Of a stretch of DNA of 64,000 bases, positions 1 to 12,300 are shown piece by piece. Made by a program: the position numbers and the translations under genes. Every line of letters begins with the position of its first letter. The stretch's first letter is position 1. This DNA is from Ampullaceana balthica (taxonomy: Eukaryota; Mollusca; Gastropoda; Lymnaeidae). The DNA is taken from the NCBI GenBank assembly GCA_944989445.1, contig CALYLW010000165.1:191001-255000 (forward strand), given 5' to 3'. Under the pieces are notes generated by a model. The model saw nothing but the letters and a program-made list of their open reading frames with translations. It had not been told where the DNA came from and did no database searches.

Positions 1-191
1 CTTATAAATCTTTATTCCAATAAATTAATAAAACTTGGTCCTTCAATTAATTTAAAAATGGAATTGTTTTCTCAAATAAAATTTGTCCCCTAAAGACGAC
101 ATGAAATTGGGGGGGAGGGGCGGGGGACGACATACATATTTGATAGATTTCAATGATCTTAAAAACTTCCTTCTACAGATAGCCCACTTAC
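1..191. other. Intron sequence downstream of the last visible NCAPD3 exon
   Basis: AT-rich sequence with a G-rich run near 110-127. On the minus strand it begins with the donor GTAAGT of the exon ending at 192, so it is the start of the next NCAPD3 intron. No further NCAPD3 exon could be recognised before the window edge. Confidence 0.6.
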
Positions 192-3100
192 TTCTTTGTT
201 AATCTTAGCTGCTACTTTGAACTTCTGCTCATCTGACATGTGTTCCAGCATGAACATGAACAGCTGCCTACGTCGACTTCAAACAACAACAAATGTTAAA
301 AGATCAATTTATTGCCTCCAAAACCTCTCAGACCAGATATATAATAGTACACAGGGCCTGATATAATAGTACACAGGGCCTGATATAATAGTACACAGAC
401 CCTGATATAATGGTACACGGGGCCTGATATAATGGTACACGGGGCCTGATATAAATGGTACACGGGGCCTGATATAATGGTACACGGGGCCTGATATAAT
501 GGTACACGGGGCCTGATATAATGGTACACGGGGCCTGATATAATGGTACACGGGGCCTGATATAATGGTACACGGGGCCTGATATAATGGTACACGGGGC
601 CTGATATAATGGTACACGGGGCCTGATATAATGGTACACGGGGCCTGATATAATGGTACACGGGGCCTGATATAATGGTACACGGGGCCTGATATAATGG
701 TACACGGGGCCTGATATAATGGTACACGGGGCCTGATATAATGGTACACGGGGCCTGATATAATAGTACACAGACCCTGTTATAATGGTACACGGGGCCT
801 GATATAATGGTACACGGGGCCTGATATAAATGGTACACGGGGCCTGATATAATGGTACACGGGGCCTGATATAATGGTACACGGGGCCTGATATAATGGT
901 ACACGGGGCCTGATATAATGGTACACGGGGCCTGATATAATGGTACACGGGGCCTGATATAATGGTACACAGGGCCTGATATAATGGTACACGGGGCCTG
1001 ATATAATGGTACACGGGGCCTGATATAATGGTACACGGGGCCTGATATAATGGTACACAGGGCCTGATATAAATGGTACACGGGGCCTGATATAATGGTA
1101 CACGGGGCCTGATATAATGGTACACGGGGCCTGATATAATGGTACACGGGGCCTGATATAATGGTACACGGGGCCTGATATAATGGTACACGGGGCCTGA
1201 TATAATGGTACACGGGGCCTGATATAATGGTACACGGGGCCTGATATAATGGTACACGGGGCCTGATATAATGGTACACGGGGCCTGATATAATGGTACA
1301 CGGGGCCTGATATAATGGTACACGGGGCCTGATATAATGGTACACGGGGCCTGATATAATGGTACACGGGGCCTGATATAATGGTACACGGGGCCTGATA
1401 TAATGGTACACGGGGCCTGATGCCTGATATAATGGTACACGAGGCCTGATATAATAGTACACGGGGCCTGATATGATGGAACACGGGGCCTGATATGATG
1501 GAACACGGGGCCTGATATGATGGTACACGGGGCCTGATATGATTGTACACGGGGCCTGATATGATGGTACACAGGGCCTGATATAATAGTACACAGGGCC
1601 TGATATAATAGTACACAGGGCCTGATATAATAGTACACAGGGCCTGATATAATAGTACACAGAGCCTGATAAGGCCAGAGGGCTTTAATTTTGACAGATG
1701 TGATTAATTGTGAATTCTCCACAACCAAGACCACATGTTGAATATTTAAGTATGTATTTTCTGTTTAAATTTATAAGATACATAGATAATTGTTACAATT
1801 TTGATTTATCAGTAAATTTCTTTACTACCGAAGCATTAAAAGAAATTTTTGGTTGATTACTTTCAGTACCTAAGAACTAATATTGGAACACAGTACAGTC
1901 GAGCTCGGTTAGCTCGACCACCCTATTATGTCGACGTTTTTTATTGGAACCGCCAAATACTCTCTTTGTCTTAGCATTTTCTCGTCGTTTAATTCAATTT
2001 TTTTAAGTCGCCGAAACCTCATAACACAAGCACAAAAAAGGGTCAAATTTGCCACTTAACGTTGGTTATCTCGATCGCCATGACCAATCGCCAGCTTTTG
2101 AAAATGTTAGCTATGATTTTTTTATAACCAAGGGAAGGGACCAATTTTCTGCCTCCCCAGGGTCTGCTGGTGACGGTCATAGCCCGCTTGCTCAGCGCTG
2201 TTACTTCTGGTACTATGCTTCAGTAACTAAGCGAATACATTTCTTTTTAAAAAATCGGTCACTAGCGAACTCCACAAACAGTGATGACGTGTATTTTTAT
2301 ATATTTATAGACCAGAATATTATTATTATTAAGAAAACGCTTTGATTTTGATGTCACGTTCGCTCGCGTGTTGGCTCTGGTATTCTGTCGTAACACAACA
2401 AAAAATTAACTCCGGGTAATAAGCGAATATACCGACTAAGTGCTGATAAAACGGAGTAAACAGTCATAATAAGATGGAATTTATTTAAATACCATATTAT
2501 GTTTCACTCGTCAACTTGCCAGAATTATTGAATTTCACCGCGCAAACGACGACAACCAATAGGGTGGGGTTGAGCTACACTGGCCATTTACCAAGGCATG
2601 CTCAGACTCGATTTAAAAAGAAAAATGTTCCTTCCCCCAACCCACTGTAGATGTATAACAGTGGGGGGGGGGAGGGAAGGTGTCTCTTCTCGCGGTCTTG
2701 TATTGGTATGTTAAAGCAAGAGGCTTCCTTTTATATAAACATCAAAGACCTGTCAAGCCTTCTAGCCTTCCCCACCCCCCTCATTATCCCTAACTAGAAA
2801 ACTCCGTAACTTGTCCCCCCCCCTTTGAATTCACTTAGAGCGCTGTAGTAATAGCCGTGACCTTTGACCGTACAGTGCCTCGACAACTAAGCAAATTAAA
2901 ATTTAAAAAAAAACATTCCTTAGCCGTAGGCGAAGTAGACTAATAGTGATGATGTGTACATTATTTAGATACCGCAATAGGGAGAAAGCGATTTGAAGTC
3001 ACCATCGCTCAACACAACAAAAACGAACTCCGGGGTAAAAAGCTATTACGGCTTATTGAAGTTGCAGCTGAATAAATTATTTAAACTCCGAAGACTTAAA

Positions 3101-6100
3101 ACTTAAATAAATAAGCCTAAATATTTTTAAAGATGAGTGTAAGCGGTCGTTCGATAGCCGGAGTCGTAACTACGGTAAACACTAGTCCTAGCGTAATAGT
3201 AGTCAATTATTAACAAATATATTTATTTTAATATTGATTGTTTTCCTTGGTCCTTATACAAATAAATGCCTTGGTATTTATTAGTAATAAACTTACACTA
3301 AGATTATGACTTTAATTATAATTACATCATTAGTATTAGTAGTAAATACCATGAAATAATAAAGTTCAAGGACGAACGAGCAAATGAACTAGAACGAGAG
3401 CCTCAGTCAGAGCCGAGTCACTAATTCATTTACATAAATCATACTCGTAAGGACGTTCCATTTCGCATAATATAATATATCACATAATTTAACATAATAT
3501 TGATATTTCGTATATTCCGATACGATTCTGATTAATTGTCCCATCACTAATTAACGCACAGCACCTATATAAAGAAATTTCAAGCGCATGTTAATATTTT
3601 GCCGCCATATTGGTTTTTGTTTTAACTCGATCATCGGTTATCTCGATGCCATTTTTCATACCCCAACGCCGTCGACTTAACCGGTTTGGACTGTATATTA
3701 ATGTTAAGTAGATTAGGAAAATAAATACTAGGGGTCTACCGATATCTGGATATCGGAAATATCGGTAGCATGTAAAGGTCCCGATATTGACGTCACCGAT
3801 ATTTCATAATAAGTGAGATTTTGACCCCCCAAAAAAAATTGAAAAAAAATCATTTAGATTTACAATATCTCGACAAATTAATATATCAACCACGATACCG
3901 GTATTGAAATATCCAAAAGAGTCCTAGTATTAATATGTACAGCCACGATACAGTGTGCCATGTGCTATGATATTGTTTAGGTATCGGCCAATATTCGTAT
4001 ACTCGGAAATACTGTGAAAATAGTGCCGATGCCAAGTATACCTCATTGTTTCATTCATAAAAGGTGGCTGTGTGCAAAAGCCATTAAACTATTGGTTAGA
4101 ATTAATAATTATGATTCAAAGTTGAAGTTTCAAAAGGAGTTCCTAATTTTGCTTGTACATTTTTATAAAGGACGGTTTGTTTTGTCATGTTTTATGTAGG
4201 TCATGATCTGGAACTTATAAACACATCAGGAAACTTCGTTTCGGCAACAACAACAAAATCGGTAATATTGGCAAAACTGCATATCGGTAGACCCCTAAAT
4301 TATAAAATATAAATAATTACGAGCGATAAATTTACGAATGACGTCACCAAATATGACCGCTGTTATTTTTGTCCTAACAAATACTCATATCGGAAAAAAA
4401 TATAGTTAATATTGGCAAAAATGCAAATCTGTAGACCCCTAATACAAATAATTAGGAGTGATAATTTTAAGAATGACGTCATCAAATAAGACCGCTGGTT
4501 TTTGTCCTTACAAATACTCATATAAGCACTCATATGGGGAAAAAAATATTGGTAATATCAGCAAAAATGCATATCGGTAGTCCCCTAATAAATACATTAA
4601 TTTTCTACCTCCAATTCAAATTATCAATATGATCAATGAAAACAAAGATTTTTTTAAAAAATGAGAAACTCAGATCTGTTCAATGTTACCTTTCATTATT
4701 TGCTCCTTCTAGCGTAAACTTTTGTTTTTCTTTGTCCGACTGTTTGAACTTATTGTAAACTGAAAAATAAAAATGAAATTAAAACCTTAAATTCAATGCA
4801 ATTTCCAGAACAATTGTGTTATCTGTTTATTTGTCGTATTTGAAATTTTGAGCCATGAAATCTCTGATAACACAAAATTTGGAAGACATTTAGATTTTAA
4901 AAAATAATTCCATCAAATAAAGTGAAAATCCTCCCACCTGGATGTGTTTGATAGTTGTTGAAATGGAAGATGCACTCAACGAATGGATGAAAAAACATGT
5001 TTGGATGTTTCTTGAGTAGCAGGTGTTCCAAGCAGAATGCAGCTTAAAAATTTTGAATAAAATAAAAGCTAGCATGAAACTTTAGGAAACCATTTTCACA
5101 TTGAAGAAGTACATTTAAAACAATTAACATTATGATTGGAGGCTTATGTAAAAAAAAATATTAAAAAAAAATCCTTCCTATATTTTGCAGCCAATTCAAA
5201 ACAAAATAATTTCAGTTTTTCACTGCTTCAATTAATTATCTACTCCTGTTTTTAAGGGCTTTTATTTTTTATTGCTACCATATATTTTAATTATGATGGC
5301 TATTGATCTAAAAATGTCAAATTTTTATTAGTTAGTAAATGGCTGCTGTGTTGTATTGGAAATTGAGCACCGACTTATTTTTAGATGTGATATTATTAGT
5401 GGCAAGCTTCTACTTTTAATACAGTAAATGTACATGTAAACTTTTAGTCTCACCTAAATCCTTGATCTCTGAGGTCTCATCTAAAAGTGTTGTGATGTAA
5501 CGGAAAAATAAGACACCTTTCCATTTTATATACTCTTCCTAGAACAACAGAAAATTATTTTCATTTTATTTTTAATCACAAGTCTGTAAGAAATTATTTT
5601 GGGACTTTTACAACACCTTTGTGTTATCATAGATTTCCAACCAAATTTGTCTCAGTCGGGACCAGGCCAAATCCTCCACTGAACAATACACCAGTTTCAA
5701 ATAAATGATGTGTAATGAGTAATGATGGCAAATTATATCAATAAAGAGCTACACAGTGTCGAGCTCTTGTTTTGCTCGAGTTTTTTTTTAACACTGTGCT
5801 TGATTCTACACTAATTCTGATTTTTTATAAAGAATTAAGTATTTTGTTGAAAGTATCTCTAGGCTTAATGACATTTGTTATTCTAGATTGTTTTAAATGT
5901 AAACAAAATTGATAATAACTATTCAATTCATATATGGGTTAAGAATTTAATAATGATGAAAAATATGATTTCGAATCACAACATAAGTCAGACCATGAAG
6001 ACAATATTTGTCAGAGTCATCTAACATAGAGCATTCAACCAAAACTGAAGAATTGTCAGTATAATTAGTTCTAAAGTAGACTTTACGTTTGAACTTTCCC

Positions 6101-6340
6101 CTTAATGTATCAATATGTATTGGTGTTATGACAGAGAAAATGCATTTTTTTAAATTAAAAAAAAACCTATAGTTAAAATACTGATGGGCTCTGCAGTATT
6201 AAAAGGGTTAACAACAATCACACTACTCAACCTGTAACAGTTTGGTCAAAATGGTAAGTGTGTTTTTCCTGACAAGTGCAGAAGGGTCCTTCAAGCAGAC
6301 AGCCATGTTGGTGACGTAGCGATCAACCAGAGTAGTGTAC
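192..6340 (-). CDS. NCAPD3: NCAPD3 exons 28-32 (late HEAT repeats)
   Basis: Exons in transcript order: 6340-6232 ([18 protein letters not shown]), 5538-5454 ([15 protein letters not shown]), 5042-4938 ([16 protein letters not shown]), 4759-4690 ([15 protein letters not shown]) and 276-192 ([17 protein letters not shown]). Phases are 0, 1 base, 1 base, 2 bases and 0 at the ends, and all join. Exon 32 has two possible acceptors nine bases apart: 276 gives a longer SRRR-bearing start and 267 a shorter one, both in frame. The intron between 4690 and 276 is 4.4 kb because it holds the 22-bp minisatellite, a pogo-like element and a hAT-like element. Confidence 0.9.
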
Positions 6341-9300
6341 CTGAAATTAAAAGTTAATTTTGATGAGAGTTACAGTTGTTGAGCTGGTACGTTCTTTAGT
6401 GATGAAATGGGAAGCTTTTATTAGGAACTTTTGAGACATGTATACTACATGACATTAAATGATACCACAGCCCACACTTCCAAAACGACCAAGTCTTTAT
6501 GACAATAACATGTGTGTACCTTATGGTAAGATCATGTATACTACATGACATTAAATTAGGGGTCTACCGATATGCCTTTTTGCCGATACCGATATTACCG
6601 ATTTTTTTTTGCCGATATGAGTATTTGTTCGGACAAAAACCAGCGGTCATATTTGATGACGTCATTCTTAAATTTATCACTCGTAATTATTTATCTTTCA
6701 TATTAGGGGACTACCTATATGCATTTTTGCCTATAATACAGATTTTTTTTTCCGATATGAATATTTGTTAGAACATCATTCTCAAATTTATCACTCGTAA
6801 TTAATTATATTTTATATTAGGGGTCTACCGATAAGCAATTTTGCGGATATTACCGATATTTTTTTCCGATATGAGTGCCGATATGAGTATTTGTTAGGAC
6901 AAAAATAACAGCGGTCATATTTGATGACGCCATTCTTAAATTTATCACTCGTAATTATTTATATTTTATAATTAAGGGGTCTACCGTTATTCAGTTTTGC
7001 CGATAATACCGATTTTTTTTTCCCGAAACGAAGTTTCCGATGTGTTTACAAGTTCTAGATCATGACCTACATAGGACTCATAACAAAACGAACCATCCTT
7101 TATAAAAATGTACAAGCAAAACAACCTTGACTCATAATTATTAATTCTAACCAATAGTTTAATGGCTTTTGCACACGGCCACCTTTTATGAATGAAACAA
7201 TGAGAACAAATTAATAGTAATAGAGTGAAAATGAGGTTGAAGGTTGAATGGTTGCCAATGACAACAAGTCTTCACACGGTACATTTGTTATTACATACGA
7301 AACGAAATGTTTTAGACATCTGCGATTCTGCGTGCATCTTTGCTATTAGAGCAATTACGTGATCATAATGTTTACATGTTACACATTTATTAGAGCAATT
7401 ACGGTATACTTGGCATCGGCACTATTTACACAGTATTTCTGAGTATACGAAAATCGGCCGATACCTAAACAATATCAAAGCACATGGCACACTATATCGT
7501 GGCTGCACATATTAATACTAGGACACTTTTGACTATTTCAATACCGGTATAAGGGTCGATATATTAATTTGTCGAGATATTGTAAATCTAAATGATAGTT
7601 TTTTTTGTTTCCGTTTTTTTGGGGGGTCAAAATGTCACTTATTATGAAATATCGGTGACGTCAATATCGGGACCTTTACATGCTACCGATACCGATATTG
7701 CCGATATCCAGATATCGGTGCCGATATATCGGCCAGCCGATATATCGGTAGACCCCTACATTAAATGATACCACAGCCCACACTTCCAAAACGACCAAGT
7801 CTTTATGACAATAACATGTGTGTACCTTATGGTCAGATCATGTATACTACATGACATTAAATTATACCACAGCCCACACTTCCAAAACGACCAAGTCTTT
7901 ATGACAATAACATGTGTGTACCTTATGGTCAGATCTCCCATGGCAACAACAACATTGTTTCGTATTGCTGGACTGTCAGACTCTTCCAGCTCTCTAGCTA
8001 GGGCAGCAATGCTTTTCTTAGCCAGAACTTCATCCACAAGGCACAGTTTTCCTGAAATAGTAACAGCAGTAATGGTACTGGATACAAAGCAGCATCTAAT
8101 AGTTGACACACGGTGGTCGTCAGACACAACATGACTTAGTTGATGGCATGCTCTGCAACAACCATTCTAGCCTTACCCAGAATTATAAACGCATGAGCCC
8201 TGAGCCCGGGGGACATTTTTGAGCCCTTGAACTGAGACAGAGGTTGTGAGGCTTGAGACGACGGCGCTGACTGCTGTGAGCTGCTGTCGTGAGAATCAGA
8301 CTGCCCCTGCTGGCTGCTTGACCCATCAGTATGGCTGCCACTAGAGTCTTGGTGTTCTGGTTAAAAGTACGTCAAGTGGAAAGAATTCATTTTAAACTTT
8401 ACTTCCAGAACAGTTTTCTTAAAAAAGACAGTTAAGTGCAAAGAATTTTAAACTTTAGTTTCAAAACAGTTTTAAAAAACAGGTCATCAAGTGTAAATAA
8501 TTAATTGTAAAATTACTTTCAAAACAGTTTTTCTTAAAACACATTCACATTTTTCCCCTGAAAGTATTCAATTTTTCAAAGAAAGATGAGTTTTAATTAT
8601 CAAGAACCTTTGCAAACATTTTTGTTAACTCTATATTTTAAATAACTTTTTAAGATAAAGCTTCAAAAGGAAACCTAGTGAGGGATAAATAGAAAGATAA
8701 TATTGATAACATAACCTTAGAGGCACAGAGACAAAAGATTAATGGGTGAAACAAAAACTGCAAATAACTAAATGTGCAACTTTGTTTGCACAGATACCTT
8801 ACCACTGTCAGCAATGCAAGGGGCTGCAATGATTGACTGAATGAGAAGGTTAGCACGTTTGGGTATTTTAGTGGGACATCTCAGACACACTTCTCCAAGT
8901 GTGCACGTGTATTTGATCAGCAGCTCTTCATCAATTTGAGGCTCTGAGAAGAAATTGTTTTTAAAAATTTTATGTAAAATACAATTCTGGGCAAAACAAC
9001 AAATAATAACAATTATTAATGTTCAATTTTGGAATTTCTTGAGTGGCTCAGTGTTTAATTGGGTGTTTTCCTTATTTTTCTAATAGATGACATTAACATC
9101 AATATATTTTAAAAGTAAGTTATGTTTTGAATGTAACATTCAGAGATTGGAAGAAGGCAGAAAAAAAACAACACAGGTCTCATATATAATACTTTTAAAT
9201 AAGGGAGTGATATTTTAAAAAATGTTTAAATCATAATCAAATTAACGAGATATGTTCTGTGTGTCGTACTTAATGTATATTAAACGGTACTTTTTTAAAA

Positions 9301-12300
9301 TGTAAGGCAGCATACACACCTTTTTTATCAGAACTGAGTATAACTTGAGACATGTATTTCTCACAGTCTAACATCAGGCCTTCCCCCCAGGTCGGCACCT
9401 GATTCTGTGATGTCCCATGCTTTAAGCTGTTGTGTAACTGAAATACAAAATACACAAACAAATTGTGTAATGAAAACAAAAAAATTTGAGCTTTATTAAT
9501 AAACTAACACAACAGTAAACGTTTCGGCTAATGCCTTCATCAGTACAACAAACATAAAATACGTACTTACATAAGTAATAAAATTATATTTAAATTCTTA
9601 AAACAAACTATATCATAAAATATTTATGTAAAATAAAAAGAAAGGAAAAACAACAAACAATGACACAGGATTTAGGAACAAGGAGGACGTATCAAAAGTT
9701 ACAGTGAAAACCACAACAGGAAAAAGATTCTACAGTTAGGTAAAATTATGAATTTGGTTAATTCCATATGGAGCCAATGTACCAAATCGTTTTATAAATC
9801 TATTTTTCATAAAGACCCTATCATGGGTATTGCTCGCATATAAAATACCAGCAACTGCAATATCTGAAATTCCGTAATGGTCAACACTGTTAAAATGTTT
9901 AGACACAGGACATTGTTTTAAGAATTTAAATATTTTATTACTTATGTAAGTATGTATTTTATGTGTATTGTACTGATGAAGGCATTAGCCGAAACGTTTA
10001 CTGTTGTGTTAGTTTATTAATAAAGCTCAAATTTATTGTTTTCCTTACATAATTTATTTGTGTATTTTGTATTTTATTTAAAAGCTTTATCGCAGTCCTA
10101 TTCTATATGATGTGTAACTGAATGAGAATATCACAAGCAAGTTTAGATATTACAAAGAAAAAGGTCATGGGTCAACAGTCTGAGAATAAAGGAGTGAGAC
10201 TATAATCAGGAAATTTAACAAGGTAAGGAATGATTAAGCCCCAAAAAAAAGACACCTAAAGAAAAACTAAGAAAAAAAATTTAGTGTTCTGCAACAAAAC
10301 AAAACACAAAACTAAAAAACTGATAAAAATCTCATTTATATAAAAATCTCATTTATCCCTAGACAGACACTGAGATCTCTTTATTTATGGCTATTCCAAT
10401 TAATTTTTGTAGGAATATACAGAATAATGTTCAGGCAAAATTATGTCAATGACTGACGTTGGAGTCAGAATGTTGATATAAATAAATCAATAATTTACCT
10501 GAGACAGGCAGTCGACCATTCCAGAAATGATTGAAAGTGGGTATGAGAAATCATGAAGTTTTTGTTGCAGATCATCTAAAATAAATCATTTGAAGGTTGG
10601 AGTATTTCAGCGTACTGAAAGTAATTCTGTCAAATATGTCAATAACTAATAAAAAATCTCTTAACACAGGCCATTTCAATTTGTAAGAGGTTTCAAAAGT
10701 TTAATGTTGGACTGATTTAAATATGACATGTTCAATTTGATTTAAAAATTGAACCAGATCATAATACACTATACACCATAACATGAGGCACTTAAGCTTA
10801 AAAGAAGACCAATAAATCACATTATTTGTATCAATAGGCATCTCACCTAATACTTCAGATATGGCACCAGAAGGCATGGATTTAGCAGTGGCTCCAAGCA
10901 CACATAAAATGTTGACCCACTTAGAATTGGGGGAATCATCTGGGGGCATTAAAAAAAAAGCTTTATTTACATTTACTTTGATAGATTAGAACTATAGACT
11001 AATTGATTTACAAGATTAGAAGGGCACCTAAAGGCTAATGGATATACATGTTTAGAAGGCCATGTATAGGCTAATTGATTTTAAATCTCATTTAAATCAA
11101 CTGCTGTGCTTAAGATGGTTTTATTTAAATAATGTATCTTCAGTTATAAGAATACCTGTCAAAAGTTATGCTTATAAGCATTATTATTGATAACTGTTTA
11201 TTTCTTACAAGTGAGACATAGATTTAAGCTTTTTTAAAACTATTATTTTTTAAAAATTAACTTTCTCTAGTAGGATCTCAATAGACATGGCTCTTAAACA
11301 CAAGAGTAGGATCTCAATAGACATGGCTCTTAAACACAAGAGTAGGATCTCAATAGACATGGCTCTTAAACACAAGAAAATAATGCCGAAATCTGTTGAA
11401 AAATACATTTAAAATCAAGACACACGCTGTACATGGTACATGCTATGAAATCACTAAAATACTGCCATCTACAGACTTGCCATTTTAAACAGACATGACA
11501 ATCAATGAATGTGGATTATTGTTAAGGCAAGTGATGTATTTTTGTAAACTACCATGCAGATGAGTCTGATTGACAGTTGAGGATTATGTTACAGTCAAAT
11601 AAAGGATTATGTTACACAGTCAAATAAAGGATTATGTTACACAGTCAAATAAAGGATTATGTTACACAGTCAAATAAAGGATTATGTTACACAGTCAAAT
11701 AAAGGATTATGTTACACAGTCAAATAAAGCACCATAAATGTCAGAGATAAGAGTGCATTATATTCGACTGTGGTTAGAAAGGACATGAAGAATTGAGAAG
11801 ACTGCAGTGAGTAGTGAGAAAAATACATGATCTAAAAATTATGTAGCAACATTTTGACAAGCTCTTTATAAGTATTCAAGTCTTTTATGACAGTCTACAT
11901 AAAACTCACTTGAAATGGGTGGAACTTTTTTCCATTGGTCAATAACTAATCGATAGTCAATTTTTACTGGTGTTTTTGATATTTCAGCCAAAAACATCCA
12001 AGCACACTGAAATATGAATATATTTTAATTTAATCTCCCATCTTTTAAAAGAATTCAATGTTTAAAAAAATGATTTGGTCCATAAACTACACTTGGATTA
12101 CATCAAATTCACAATTTTGCATAACTGTAGAATCTCTTTTCCAGTTGTGGTTTAAACTGTAACTTTTTATACTTCCTTCCTCTTCTTATATCCTGCATTT
12201 TTGCTAAGCAATCTTCTTTCATTTCTATGTTTTTTAAAATCTTTTCTCAATTGTTATTTTACCATGATATAGTATGTATTATATAAAGTAAATTTATTTT

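Noticed and set aside
296..1734. Long minus-strand open frames (146 to 468 codons) encoding a [16 protein letters not shown] repeat
   Set aside because: They are the same 22-bp minisatellite read in three frames; no gene structure, and it lies in an NCAPD3 intron.
2049..2345. Plus-strand 98-codon frame
   Set aside because: Lies inside a pogo-like non-autonomous element; equivalent frames are broken in the other copies and it resembles no transposase.
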